A stretch of DNA of 64,000 nucleotides. Origin: Metellina segmentata. Its lineage: Eukaryota; Arthropoda; Arachnida; Araneae; Tetragnathidae. The stretch spans positions 91,978,172 through 92,042,171 of the forward strand of contig OX375874.1 in assembly GCA_947359465.1 (NCBI GenBank), given 5' to 3'. This document shows positions 1 to 12,469 of the stretch, in pieces (position 1 is the first letter of the stretch; every line of letters begins with the position of its first letter). The notes beneath the pieces are model-generated. The model saw only the letters and a list, made by a program, of their open reading frames with translations. It was not told the DNA's origin and made no database searches. A program made the position numbers and the translations under genes.

Positions 1-2534
1 ACACAAATCCAAGTATTTATTCTTAAAACTCTGATTACAATTTGATTTCCTCTTATTTGAAATCCTATCTTTATGAATCATTCAATAGCAGTAGTAATAC
101 ACTTTTACTGAAAAATTCATAAAGCCAATTTTATTTATTAAAATTTTCTGAAAATGTAGTGAAGTATATTATTTTCTACATTTCCAACAAGCTGTTTTGT
201 GTTACCATGCCCGTATTATTCAAGTTTCTGGTTGTCCGAAGTAGCCACTTTACCTAGGATAATCAAGGATTTACTGTGTTACACAAGTAAAATACGAAAT
301 TATCCTTTGTAGGCTGTACATTTATTGTCCAAATAGAGACGCGTTGGCATTATTTGCATATCATGCATACTTTTAATTCGTTACATGAACTTTATAGGGG
401 ATAGGATGTCCACGTAAGATCCCAATTGCTTGATAAACGAGGATAAGTCAATAATGTTTTAAAATACAATTGTATTTGTGATTCTTTCAGTTGTATTATC
501 GCATTCGAGTGTGCGCGAGCGTGCCGGGTAATTTGTTCGCACGAATGCCAAATGATTATCGTTTGCATTCGCGCATTAATATCCTGGAACGCGAATAATA
601 TTTTATATCCACAGTTTATGCTATGTTGTAGATTCAAATAAGTGGATTGTATCTTTAAAAAAACTTATTTATTTACAAACATTTATGTATCCTAAATAAA
701 TTTGCTATAAAAAAAGGGTATAAAAAATCAGCATATAACTAGTCGAAGAATTTGTAACACGAAAAGTTTTCTAGCGATAGTAAAAACACAAACTCTAAAG
801 ATATCGCACCCCGGCAAAAAAAGTGACCCAACTCAAAATTGCAGAATTTGAGAAACATCATATTTTGATACGAATTTGAGATACGTCTACCACAAAAATA
901 CTGACGCCTACTACCTCTAGTTTCACAGATTAAGCCTCTAATGTTCAAACAGAAACACAAACTATCGCGAAATTAAACTGAAAAGTAAGATTAGAAACAT
1001 TTCCCTTGTCATTCCATTTTTATGTACGTTGGAAATTACGATCTACTTGAGAAGATTTGAATATAAAAAATACCATTGGGCCAATGCTCCTTTTATAACC
1101 CTATTCTTAAGCCTGAAATATCGGGACATTAAATAAAATGGATACGATGTAATGACGACCGAAAAATGGCATTCGTTAAAGTGATGAGCTTTCAATCTTG
1201 AACAGGATCTGTTTGCCGAAGGGATCTGTTTACGAGAGAAAAAAACGACTGATGTGGGAATTTGTTGCCCTTCCCGTAAAAAAATGTGCTACTGAAAATG
1301 GAAGTTTTGTGTCTGTTTCGACGCGTAGAAAAACATAGCACTATCTGGAGGAAACAGAAGAGTCTTAAATTTTCAGATAAGCTCTATGTGAATATTGGGA
1401 AGGGATAGAACACATTTCTTTTGTGTTACTTTCATTTCTATTTGGAATAAATGGAGATGATGTAATCTATATTTTTATTTCTCTAGCCCTCTCAAGGTTA
1501 ACTAAATTCACAAACAACTTTTAATTACACAACCTTATCCAAATGTTTTCTCGAAAAAAAGGAAGAAAATGTGTTTTTAAAATGAGAGAAATGTATTGAA
1601 AATTATTAATTTTAATACATATTTAGGGCATAAAATGTACGCACATTAAATTTGCACAATTTTTAATCAATCCGTATCTTTTTCTTCTTTAATATTTTGC
1701 AAATTTTGACATAGTTTTGCGGACATAGTTTATAATTTTTCATGTTCATATTTTATGGAAATGACACACTCTAGAATTAAAAATTGTGAAAAGTAGAAAT
1801 CGTAAGAGAATTGTCATTCCTTCTTTTATATCGTAAAAATAAGTTTCATTCCCTATTATCAAGCACCAGGGTATATTAACAGACACTCCCACCCGTTTTA
1901 TAGGTAATGAAAAACATCTAAATATTAACGCATATGAAAGTGATTTCTATATTTATATTTATTCTTTGCACCTTTTTGTTGGCCTAGTTAAGAATCAAAT
2001 GATGCACATCATCACACTGAAACATTCCAGCAATGTTTCATTGAGGTGATGTTGCAGAATTTCAGAAATCAATTGCATATTTTCAGTAATGATTACATAA
2101 TATTAACTGATCCTAAACAAATAATGTGGTAAACATGGATGGCAAAAGTATTGCACTCATTTTCAAGAAAAAAATCTACAGTTTTGTTTATATTACAAAA
2201 TATTCAGTTAATAAGCGATTTATATATCTAGATTGACATATAAACACAGAATATATATAATTTCGATCATCCATGCTTATTTAAACTACTAAGTTGCTAC
2301 TAATAATAGATCAATACACAAAGAACGCAATGCAGAGGAGGTGAGAACCTCGGATTTAATGTTTCAGGAATCCGTAATGCGATTTTCAGGAATGTCGTTT
2401 ATTAAAATTTTACATTTCAGTCTCGATTAAGGTAAATATGCAGAGATAATGATCATTACGAATTGTTCGAACCTGATACTGATTTTCACCTTTTAAGACG
2501 ACGTAACAGTGAATAGAGAAGATTTTTTTCAATG
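1..2534. other. No gene recognised
   Basis: AT-rich DNA with only short, stop-interrupted reading frames and no protein similarity that I recognise. The one structured spot is an inverted repeat near 1990-2052 whose inner stem is GAAACATT/AATGTTTC with a five-base loop. Confidence 0.5.
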
Positions 2535-2828
2535 GCGGGCACTATGCATAATACACTTGGTACTATGCACTGGACACCATCCTTGACCAACAAGGACGGA
2601 AGTGTTAATGGTTACTACTTCCAATGGCGGTCACTAAGAACTTGTCCTTTGGCCACTACAAGGGGTGGTCAATGATGGTCAATTGTAAATGGGGACCCAC
2701 TGGGTGGACCACCATTGACCCTAACAAAGTACAGGGCAATTTACATCCATGCCCTGACCACGGATTCGAACCAGGAACCTTACTATCTAGAGGCCAACAC
2801 CTTGACCACTAGACCAGTTGGTTGGCGT
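2535..2828 (-). mobile_element. tRNA-derived SINE with tRNA-like head type B
   Basis: Read on the minus strand, the right end begins with a tRNA-like A box (GGTCTAGTGGTCAAGG, about 2800-2815) and a B box with GGTTCGAATCC (about 2762-2775), in the order and spacing of an internal pol III promoter. The rest of the element (2535-2740) differs from the tail used by the other SINEs of the window, though the same head recurs at 35.4, 40.7 and 52.7 kb. The left boundary is approximate. An open frame over 2624-2812 on the plus strand is incidental. Confidence 0.7.
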
Positions 2829-3155
2829 GAATAGTGAAGTTATAATGGAAAATCTTGCTTTTAATAAAGCGGCATGATCGCCATTTGGTAATTTGGTGAT
2901 TTGGTAATGGCTTGGCGGTAAAAGAAGCGTCAATGGGCAGTAACCTTAACTAGAATTTTACTAAAATGAAATTTAAAAAGGAGAAGAAATTTCCACTGGG
3001 GGGATTGAGAAAAAATACTAATATGTATAAGAGCGATGGGCTTGAACTTATTTGTGTTCGATGGAAAACACATCCTAAAACTACTACAATTTTAACATGA
3101 AAAATCTTCATTCGTAATATTTATGCAAATGAATAATTTCCCAGTCATTGTAATA

Positions 3156-3748
3156 CGAGGGCTGTTCAATAAAGAATTATCATAATTTTTTTAAAGGTGA
3201 TAAAAATATCAAAAAATAAAATTCATATTGAATGTGTAGCGGGATAAGTGGAGAATAGATAGCTTAAGTTTCATGATCATGACGTCATTACTGAGGCCTT
3301 GGCAGCCGGCCAAGAACGCCTAGGTTTACTTTCGCCTAAGGCAGAAATGGATGTGACGTGGAGTGCAATACACTGCATTGAAATTTTGTTTTCGCCTTAA
3401 AAAACCGTCAGATCGTCATATCTTTCAAAAACCAATGTCATGTTTGTTCCCCATCCTCCATATAGTCCTGATGTTGCCCATGCGATTGATTCTTTTCCCG
3501 AATTTGAAGAAACACCTCCGGGAAAAGCGGTTTTCATCATCACAGGCAGTGGTAAAAATTGCCGAGGCGATTTTGAAAGATCTGTCAAAAAATGGCTCCC
3601 AGCATGTGTTTGAAGACTGGAAAAGAGGTGGGATAAGTGCATTGCATGCAATGGGGAGTATTTTGAGAAAGACCTTAAAAATTTGGAGGATTTGTACAGA
3701 AAATTATTTTTTATAATTTTATGATCTTTCTTTTTTGAACAGCCCTCG
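3156..3748 (+). mobile_element. Mariner deletion derivative, copy 1
   Basis: Terminal inverted repeats CGAGGGCTGTTCA...TGAACAGCCCTCG are flanked by TA on both sides (3154-3155, 3749-3750), the target duplication of the Tc1/mariner superfamily. Inside, frame-shifted remnants of a mariner transposase can be read: an N-terminal KFCFRLKK-like stretch, then PPYSPDV (the segment with the last catalytic Asp in mariner) and a C-terminal WDKCIACNGEYFEK-like end. The DNA-binding and first catalytic portions are missing. At about 593 bp it is less than half of a complete 1.3-kb mariner and cannot be autonomous. A second copy with the same internal deletion lies at 23686-24289. Confidence 0.85.
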
Positions 3749-3750
3749 TA

Positions 3751-5779
3751 TAAGAGCTAATGTATCAAATAAAAGGTATTTTACCCCTCATTTTTATATC
3801 TTCTAAATTTAAACATTTTACTTTTTAAATATGTTATACTATATTTAAATGAGATACTTTCTTTTTTTCAAACAGAGTACCAAATTTTCTTATTTGAACA
3901 TCATTAAAAGTATTTGCACACAATATTATGTCTGAAGAGGTGGTAGCAATTTTCTGAGCTCTATAATAAAAGCATATTTCTCGTAAAAAATTAAATAAGA
4001 AAATAGAAATGATGTTCATGTCTGTTAAAAGATTTTCACGTAATTCATTAATAAAAGGTAAAAATCTGTAATAGTTGACGTCCTTGTGTAATTTAACCGA
4101 GCTCTAACTATAACGGTTCCGAAGTTTTTCAGTCAACGGCGAATAATCATAAAATTCCTGTCATAAGTATTATATTAAGTCCTATTTATAAACCACGACA
4201 TTTTCTTTTATTTCATTGTTTCAACACCATTTACAAATATTTTTATGCAAAGCATTGTTGAAAATTCTAATTATGAAGCCATGAAAACCTTATTTAATCG
4301 TCAAATCTCTGTTTCTATTAATAACTTTACACCACTACACGCCATTTTGGGAATTTCTGTGGCGCGAATACAAAGGTTAATCTCATCGAGAGAAAGGAAA
4401 TTTAACCTTGAAAAAATGTATGGGTGAAGTAATGCGTTCCAATTTTTAAAATGGCACTGAAATCGAGTTGATGACCGAAGCTATCATTCTCTTTCTATCC
4501 TATATTGCAGCTTAACGCCCAATGTCTTCCTGATATATACAGGCTATTTCTATAATCCACTTCGTTCTGCCATTTGAGCTTTTTCCAATACTTTTCGAAA
4601 ATATTCCCAGAGGTCTTGACCATGGAACTCGATTTTTCCTTCCTATTTGTTCCTTTAAACGCCCTTTGGGGGCTAATAAGATGGAATAATAGATAGCTTT
4701 CCTACACTCCTTTTATTTGTGTAGGACTTCATTCGTCATTGGCTCAGAGGAAACCAATCTTGTATAATTCTATGAATCTATCTGAAGTTGTACAAACTCG
4801 AAAACGTGAAAGTCTACTCCTCCATTCCAAAGGTTGTACTCATTAAAGTGTTGCACATTTAGCAAATATAAGGAGGTTAAAAATTACTTTAAAGATTTAA
4901 TCATGAAGATTTTAGAAAAATAATTACATAAAAATGCGTAATTTAGAAACGTTTTGGAATGCAGAAGAAAGTATTCGAGTAAGAAATTAAGTTATTTCAT
5001 GTATTCTGAAAGTTTACTAAAACATTATCTACCACGAGATGATTCGTAATCGATCAACTAAGATTCTATAGTTATCGGTATAAAGACTTACTGGAAACAT
5101 ATAAAACAAAATCACGTGTTAAATAAAAGTGTGGGAATGCGAAAAATGTTCCTACATGGAAAAGGTGGACCTGCCTTTTAGATAAAGGTAAGAGATTCCC
5201 CAGAGAACTATAGAAAATGTCGAATAGATATCCCTAGAGAATATAGAATAGATATCCAAGACAGAATCCCGCTAGATACTGGTGGCTTCCAATTTTCGAC
5301 TTTCGCAATCTTCAATCCCATTTATGTCGCATAGGACTGTCGACAGTTCGTCTCGTCCACTTTGTGGACATGTAAGAATAAACAGGGACCCCCTTTTCGT
5401 TTGTCCTAATCTTAGTCAAGTCGAGTGCATAGCTGTATCTATTTTTGTAGTGACTTCTCAGTTATATTGGACTGCAAGGCTTAGCATACTCGAAACGTCA
5501 GCTATGAGTTTAGGATAAAAAGTACTCCGTAACAATAATATTTGAAATTCATTCATCTGATTCGCTCAATACCCAATATATTTCGATTCTTTCTTGCTTT
5601 TCTAGTTTACTAATTGAACGTTCATGTAAAAACTGAGGTCGATTGTATTTAAAAAGTTGAATTTCAAAACTAAGAAAAAAAAACCACTTTCCATTAAAAT
5701 TAATTGAACCATAAAACCATTAATTTCAAATTCACGCAATAAATTTATTATTTTAATGTTTATAAGATGAACATTTTAA
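3751..5779. other. No gene recognised
   Basis: AT-rich sequence without recognisable coding potential, RNA gene or repeat boundary. Confidence 0.5.
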
Positions 5780-6477
5780 CCCTCCAAGTGGTTTAGAGAA
5801 CGTATCTCGTTCATCTGGATCTAATCAGTTTAGCTAATGACGAGATATCTCCATCAAGATCTGGTCAGTTTTGCTAATGACGAGATATCTTCATCAAGAT
5901 CTGGTCAGTTTTGCTAATGACGAGATATCTCCATCACGATCTGGTCAGTTTAGCTAATGACGAGATATCTCCATCAAGATCTGGTCAGTTTTGCTAATGA
6001 CGATATATCTCCATCAAGATCTAATCAGTTTAGCTAATGACGAGATATCTCCATCAAGATCTGGTCAGTTTAGCTAATGACGAGATATCTCCATCAAGAT
6101 CTGGTCAGTTTTGCTAAGGACGATATATCTCCATCAAGATCTAATCAGTTTAGCTAATGACGAGATATCTCCATCAAGATCTGGTCAGTTTAGCTAATGA
6201 CGAGATATCTCCATCAAGATCTGGTCAGTTTTGCTAATGACGAGATATCTCCATCAAGATCTGGTCAGTTTTGATAATGACGAGATATCTCCATCAAGAT
6301 CTGGTCAGATTTGCTAATGAAGAGATATCTCCATCCAGAACGTATCAGTCTTTTTCTAATGATGAGATATCACCATCAAGATCTGGTCAGTCTTTTTGTA
6401 ATGACGAGTTACCTGCATCACGATCTGGTCAGTTTTGCTAATGACGAGATACCTTGTCGAAACAACCACCAATAGGG
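5780..6477. mobile_element. TTAA-flanked MITE expanded by an internal satellite
   Basis: The block is bounded by TTAA on both sides (5776-5779, 6478-6481). Its ends are imperfect inverted repeats: left CCCTCCAAGTGGTTTAGAGA, right (reverse complement) CCCTATTGGTGGTTGTTTCG. TTAA plus C-rich ends is the pattern of piggyBac-type elements, which is an inference from the ends only. The interior is almost entirely the 40-bp tandem array annotated separately. Shorter relatives with the same ends and an ATATCTCG core lie at 7579-7803 and 59686-59893. Confidence 0.75.
5821..6456. repeat. 40-bp tandem satellite, about 16 units
   Basis: Each unit contains GACGAGATATCTCCATCAAG and CTGGTCAGTTTTGCTAAT. Variants (CTAATCAGTTTAGC, CTGGTCAGTTTAGC, CTGGTCAGTTTTGC with GATATATCT) recur in fixed order, so that 5941-6060 and 6061-6180 are nearly the same 120-bp sequence, a three-unit higher-order repeat. 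Units decay towards 6320-6456. There are no unique spacers. Confidence 0.95.
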
Positions 6478-6481
6478 TTAA

Positions 6482-7236
6482 CATGGCATTGAATGACTAG
6501 TCTAACAGCAAACTCAAGTAACCAAATTGTATCATATAAGCAAAAGTATGTACGCATTGTCGATATCCCTTAAGGGCAGCACAAGTGGAAGAGCCCATAT
6601 ATTACTTAACAATTTCAACCTCTACCAAGTTTTCGTAGAACTGTCCTAAATTTAGAGTGCTTATTATACAACTTTTACGGAAGTAGCTTTCTGAGGACAA
6701 AAAGTCTTGAAACTATACAGTCTATGGATAACCTATATAAATACAAATCCCAAAGCCTCAACGTATAGGAAGAAAGCACTCTGATTGATGACACTTCTAT
6801 TGTGAGTGTTTGCTTAAATTAATAGCTATTATGACCTTAATGAGATTGTCTGTGATTAACACATGAAAAAATAACCATTTCTTTTCAAGAGACCATTACT
6901 TATTTTGATCTCAAACTATTATGGGGTAAGTCCTATTAATAGTTTAGTATTATAAGAAAATAAAAATATTTTAGATGTCCTTAAATTTGAGAGCATCTAG
7001 AACAAAATTGTTCACGCTCCGAAGTTATGGGCGTTCTGATATAGTCGGTGATAGGAGCGAAAGTAAACATGTTTCTGTAAATACTTTGAACTTTGCATGC
7101 TTGTCTTAACATACTGTTACATACCAACTTGAAAATAATCGGGTTAAAATTTTTGGTTTCATGTTTAAGCATTCGTTTTGAGAGGGATTTTTAGAGAAAA
7201 ACAAACACAAACCAGATAGATTTTAGAGATATTAGA
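6482..7236. other. No gene recognised
   Basis: AT-rich; reading frames here are short and resemble nothing known to me. Confidence 0.5.
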
Positions 7237-7365
7237 GATTTTACATCCACAACCCGAATGCTCTCGTGTGATACATATCGACGTTACCTTAAAATATAGT
7301 TTATCACCTTTTGGAAGACCTTTGATATTTGATCCAATTAGAGTTGACCCCAATCAACTATCATA
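7237..7365. repeat. Dispersed repeat shared with 29690-29800
   Basis: The stretch with GTTACCTTAAAATATAGTTT and TTATCACCTTTTGGAAGACC aligns with the segment just beyond the second Helitron copy (GTTACCTTAAAACAAAGTTT, then TTATCGCCTTTCGATAAC), including the following GTTGACCC. It is probably a piece of a longer Helitron-related element. Confidence 0.5.
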
Positions 7366-7578
7366 TATCAATTTGGTATTTTTAGTGGAAATGTGCTGTC
7401 TGCGTGTGTGAAAATCATATTCGAAAAACACACAAAATGGCGTCAAGTACAGGATGCATGTTCCACCGCAAAAAAACAACTTTTAGTTTGACAGAAGAAG
7501 CCTAATTTCAATAAGCAAATAGATATTACTGAATACACACTCTAGTCACACGTTTGCAAAACGGAAATGCAGTCTCAA

Positions 7579-7803
7579 CTTCCTGGTGGTTTTTCTCGAC
7601 GAGATATCTCGTCATAATCAAAAAAGGCAAGATCTAGATAGACGAGATATCTCATCTCCAGAGTAAACACTGACCAGATCTTGATCTCGTCATCATAAAA
7701 AATTCGTCAAAAACAAAATAAAGGATGACCAGATATCTCGTCATTTGAAAAATTGTCTGTAAAATTCTGAATTGACGATATATATTGTCAAACACTTGAA
7801 GCG
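7579..7803. mobile_element. TTAA MITE, relative of the satellite-bearing element
   Basis: The right end is followed by TTAA (7804-7807) and the left is preceded by TCAA, a decayed TTAA. Ends CTTCCTGGTGGTTTTTCTCG and (reverse complement) CGCTTCAAGTGTTTGACAAT form imperfect inverted repeats. The interior has CGAGATATCTCG palindromes and, in inverted orientation near 7660-7695, about one unit of the 40-bp satellite (ACTGACCAGATCTTGA). Confidence 0.6.
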
Positions 7804-7918
7804 TTAACTATGCTGTACAAAGTAAAATTTAAAACATTCTTTCAGTATGGTAATGACTGAAGAAAGAGAAAAATCAAAAAACAAATCCTAATAATGCTGT
7901 CAAGATAATTGTAGTTAG

Positions 7919-8205
7919 TTAACATCACACTGAAGCAACATAACGGGCCCTTGGAATAAATCCTCAAGGGGTAGATCTGAGAACACCTCGTAATTTTGTG
8001 CCACGGTCAGATGACGAGGTCAACACCTGAGCTGCATCCCACTCTCCAAACTTCCTCACCACATCAACGTGACATTTGAGGCTACGACAGATTTAAATTG
8101 CTCCAGCCACCACGTACATGACGATATGGTTGGATAGAGTTTCGAACTCACACCCTGTCTGGTCCTTGACTGCTAATCCGGTACTCTTCCAACCGGGCTA
8201 CAGAT
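7919..8205 (-). mobile_element. tRNA-derived SINE, tail A with head type A
   Basis: A member of the most abundant SINE of the window. On the minus strand it starts with a tRNA-like segment (TAGCCCGGTTGGAAGAGT as A box, GTGTGAGTTCGAAACTC as B box), followed by a tail containing GTTTGGAGAGTGGGATGCAG, TCATCTGACCGTGG and, at the end, TTATGTTGCTTCAGTGTGA. Other copies: 11995, 13750, 17127, 17330, 34868, 35270, 40460, 50250, 50440, 52026, 61578 and 63682. Confidence 0.8.
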
Positions 8206-9269
8206 GTCCTTGTGGTCAAGGATAAACACTTAAAGTGTATCCGAAAAACGAACGACCAGTTAACAAATTATAAGTAAACCACTTTTCAAAAATTGAATAC
8301 TTGATGTATGTAAAATGCACATTAACCAACTCGAGATGGACATATGAATTTATACGTAAATGCAATTATTGAAAAAATGGCAGAGTGAGGAAAAATTCAT
8401 TTTAAATGTCCCATTAGAGGGCGTTAATAACAAACCACACTTGTTAGAAAAATACTAATTACAACGTGTATTGATTTTATAATTATTGAAATTCCTATTT
8501 AAAACCATCCGTTCCTTATAACCAATGCCATAACTAATAGGTTTCGGAAGTTCAAATCATTCATTCCGTCGAAACTGAAATGCTTTGAAGCTCATTTCCA
8601 AAATTAGATATTATGCTACATTGGTTTTTAGTTTTCATCTCAAGTTCTACAATTCAATGCTAGTGTATGATGAGTACTTATTTTTCCGACTCATTTGAGT
8701 GCTAACCAACAAAAGAATATTTCCCGATAAGGAAATATCAGGTTTTTTTTAAATTCTTTACTGAATCTATTCGATGAGTTTAAATATTGATATAGTGGCT
8801 GTCATTTTATTTTACCCTTTGAGAGATTATTGAAAGACGAAGAATGCAATCCGATTCACCGCTGATTGATCAAAGTTCACATAATGACAGGTGAATTACT
8901 TTGAAGTTTCTCGACTTCAATGACGCAAACGTATATTTATCTAACTTTCCTCGTTTTGCCTTACAGGATTTGGAGAGAATTCTAGAATACTCTTTCAATA
9001 ATTTAGTAGCATAATTTAAAAATTAACTTACGGAGTTGTTAATTATTAATTGCATAAGTGTTAAGAAAATTTTCGACTGAGTTTTCCGCACACTTTTCAT
9101 AAAAGAAAAATAAATAAATAAAAAAAAGAATGTATATACATTTCACTAATGCACATGGCACAGAAATTCGCGTCGTTTTGTTGTCGAACGTAAACAAAAG
9201 TATATACGAGTAAACAATATAAAATCAACCTCGACAGAATTCAGTTACCGATTATCCGCTCAGTTTAAA
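8206..9269. other. No gene recognised
   Basis: AT-rich DNA with no recognisable gene. Confidence 0.5.
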
Positions 9270-10603
9270 CTAGCCACTGCGTGGCCAGCACGGCGTTGTC
9301 CGTGACAGTTCTTTTCGTGGGGTCAGGTGTGACCACTGCTTGTTAACCCCCAGTGATTGCTAAGAATTCTAATTTGGTTTGCGAAGTGAATCAAATGGAA
9401 GTTTGTAGGCTATTGGATAACAGCCATCATGGCGTTGCCCGTGGTGTTGGTTTGCTTTACAAACGAAATGGTAATTCGTAGCCTATTGCAATGAATTCCA
9501 TGCGAATTCCAATTTGGTTTCCTTCGCAAACCAAATTATGGATATTATGAACCACTGGCAACGCCGTGATGGCCTCGTCATTGTCAAACGTGGCCAAATT
9601 CGATGACAGCTATCATGGCGTTGCCCGTGGTGTTGGTTTGCTTCGTAAACCAAATGGAAATTCGTAGCCTATTGGAATGAATTTCCTGCGAATTCCAATT
9701 TGGTTTCCTTCGCAAACCAAATTATGAATATTATGAACTGTAGTTAGCTTCGCTAACCAGCACCACGGGCAACACGTGATGGTCTGACCTCTTCATTGTT
9801 CAATTCCGCCAAATTCCAATTGAGAAGAGATCCAATCGGTGTGACGTCACAATCTCTGGCGAAAACATAAATATTTAGTTGAAAAATTATTTATTAGTAG
9901 AAAATCAAACGCAAAAGGTATCGATCCGGTGTAACATTTTCCGTAGATTTCAAATCCGTTGAAATTTTTAATCTATCTTTAACGATTGCGATTTTTCAAA
10001 AAACGATTATACAATGCCAGTCAAAATGTTTTTTTATTTGTTTTGTTGAGCGCAGGAAATGAAATTTGATTTCTTGTATCTCGAATCAACGAAGGGCATT
10101 CTGCGCAGCGGCCGTTCGTATTGGAAAAATATGAACATTTCAATTAAAAATTTATTTATTTAAAAAAAATCATATTTTTAGGTATTGATCTGTAAAGTGA
10201 AATCGTCCGCAGTTTTCAAATACGTTTAAATTTGTACTCTGTCTTTAACGATCTATGAGATGGAAAAAAGAACTCAATTAAAACATTTTTTTTTTTAGTC
10301 TACTGACAAATTATTCACGGAGAATTAAACGGAAGCTGAAAAAAAATTTAGAATGCTTTTGTCATTATAAAGAAAACAATAATAATTATATTAAATTTAA
10401 TTAATTTAAAAATGTACTAGATTAAATTTTAAAATTCGGGCTTCGCACAAAAATTCCAAAAAATTCGAACTAACTGTGTGCCAAATCTCATTACTGTAAG
10501 TGCCTTAGATTCGTCACAACAGTCCCCTCCCACGCATAAACACCTCCTTTTATAATAGTAGAGATAAAATAGCAGAGATGTCCTCCTTTTATAATAGTAG
10601 AGA
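9270..10603 (-). mobile_element. Non-autonomous Helitron, copy 1
   Basis: Read on the minus strand the element begins TCTCTACTATTATAAAAGG (TC 5' end, preceded by A) and ends with the small hairpin GCCACGCAGTGGC running into CTAG followed by T at 9270, matching the Helitron 3' rule of a hairpin followed by CTRR and insertion between A and T. The 5' terminus is present twice, starting at 10603 and again at 10564. There is no Rep/helicase reading frame, so it is non-autonomous. The 3' part (9430-9790) carries duplicated, palindrome-rich segments. A related shorter copy lies at 28873-29618. Confidence 0.75.
9430..9790. repeat. Duplicated palindrome-rich segment inside the Helitron
   Basis: About 175 bp is present twice (ATCATGGCGTTGCCCGTGGT at about 9428 and 9614). 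Each copy has hairpins such as AATTTGGTTT...AAACCAAATT (9521-9547, 9697-9724), TTGGTTTGC-TTC-GTAAACCAA (9633-9653) and GTTAGC-TTC-GCTAAC (9743-9757). The last part (AACCAGCACCACGGGCAAC) is an inverted copy of the first (GTTGCCCGTGGTGTTGGTT). Confidence 0.85.
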
Positions 10604-10759
10604 TGTCCTTGATATGAGCAAAGAGGTTGGGTTTGACAAAATTGCAGGAAATAGCTTCCAACTCTAACGAATAGAAGTTCGGATTGCAGAAAGCAATGAG
10701 AAATTTGGGAGACAGAAATCTGAACAGAAAATAAAACACGAGTTAAAGATTTAGCTTAA

Positions 10760-10904
10760 AAAATGCCGAATCACTTTTGTTCAAGGGAATCGCGTCAAGA
10801 AATATTTTAGAATATGGCCGTTACAGCAGTTGTACCCCTTGAAAGTTATAAAATCTCGTCAAGAAAGAATCGCGTTTGTTATATCTACAGCCGTAGTCTA
10901 AAGG
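10760..10904. mobile_element. Second TTAA MITE family, copy 1
   Basis: The right end CCGTAGTCTAAAGG is followed by TTAA (10905-10908). The interior (CAGTTGTACCCCTTGAAAGT, then ATCTACAGCCGTAGTC) matches the element at 49891-50099. The left end is less certain. Confidence 0.5.
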
Positions 10905-10908
10905 TTAA

Positions 10909-11994
10909 CACCATTAAAAGTAAACGAAATGTTTTTACATATTTGGACAATTTGTCTTAATTTTTTACACGTATATAATTTTTATAAATTCATTACAGAT
11001 GAATAGATGAATTGAAATAAGGTATGCAATATGAGTAACGACACATTGGCATCAATAGATATAAGCAATTAAGATATGTCAGCTCACATCTATGTGAGGT
11101 TCTTCTAAATCTAAATATTTTATTGAAGTAATATAATACTTTGAATCGCTAAGAATAAGAAAAATTTCAAGTCAAGTTTACTAATAACTGGACAAAACTG
11201 AAATTTGAAAGATATAGGCAAATTTTAATGCATACTGAAGGAAGGGATATCAAAAACAAAATACAATATGGATAAAATATGAGCTTATGCCGAATTCTAT
11301 TGAAATTCTTCGAAATATGAATATGAAAGGATATTGTTTCGATCTATAATTCAGTGGATTGCTTTATATAACTTGTACTTACCTAATTGCCAATTCCAGT
11401 TATCGAGGGAAATCAACGATTAAGTATATTCACCTTTTAAATTTTTATCAAGCTTTTAATACTGATAATAAAAATCAAAACTGATCAATGTTTTTTTTAG
11501 TGTCAGCTCTTAGCAACAAAAAATACGGTTCCACACGACACAAAGGATCTATTGAATTTAGTAAATGCTCAACAAAAAATGATTTTGTGTGAAGGGAATA
11601 AATAGTTTAAGAACATTTTATCATGTAATTTCGTGTTGAAAGAATGCCAAATAAAAAGGTCGTTCTTCACGAAACTGAGGTAATGAACACTGACGACCTT
11701 TTCTTAGGATTTTAAAAAGAACTTCTAAAAATAAAATCAGCACAAACTGGTTTTCTTTCACCTGAATAATTTGTAAAACGGCTTTTAACACTTTAATACG
11801 AAATAAAAGTATATTCTTTTTTAAAAATTCTTTATACGTGATAAGTAATAGAAATTTAAACTGACACAAATTTTATAAAGATTGATTTTTTTAATTTCTT
11901 GAGTTAAAAAGACATTTGAATGCTTGTATTTTAAAAAAGACACAGTACCTTTGCAATGCGAACCTTCAAATTAGAAGGTATTGATCTGTTTTGA
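10909..11994. other. No gene recognised
   Basis: AT-rich DNA; only short frames without resemblance to known proteins. Confidence 0.5.
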
Positions 11995-12275
11995 TTAACG
12001 TCACACCGCAGCAACACAACGGGCTATTGGTGACGGTCCAGGATCAACCCCTGAAGGGAAAGATGCGAGGACAGCACTACGTAATTTTAAACCACGGTCA
12101 GATGACGAGGTCACACTTGAGCTGGAACCTTACTCTCCCAATTTCCACACCACGCCAACATAATAACATTTGAGGGCGCGCCAAATTTAACGTCCACCAG
12201 CCCCCTTTGCACACGACGATCTATAGTTGAATTCAGACTCGCAATCCTCCTGTTGCTCTTCCATCCGGGAACATC
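11995..12275 (-). mobile_element. SINE, tail A with head type A
   Basis: Same layout as the copy at 7919: the tail starts TTAACGTCACACCGCAGCAA, and the tRNA-like head lies at the right (GTTGCTCTTCCATCCGGG near 12250-12268). Confidence 0.75.
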
Positions 12276-12469
12276 AATAAAATAATGACGGAAATGAGTA
12301 TCAGAGTACTTATATCTTAACTTAAAGTCAAAAATATAATTCAAGTAGCACAAAAATACGAAATAATCAATTAAATCTAAAAATGTGGGCTTTATTTGCA
12401 AGATCTGACTATATTTCAACTTAATTCCAAATTTCATGTGTCTTAGTTAAATGGGATATACAGTCTACA

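Noticed and set aside
2624..2812. 62-codon plus-strand frame
   Set aside because: Lies antisense in a tRNA-derived SINE, including its promoter boxes.
5821..6456. Regular 40-bp repeats as a possible CRISPR array
   Set aside because: The units follow each other without unique spacers, there are no cas genes, and the DNA is eukaryotic; it is a satellite within a MITE.
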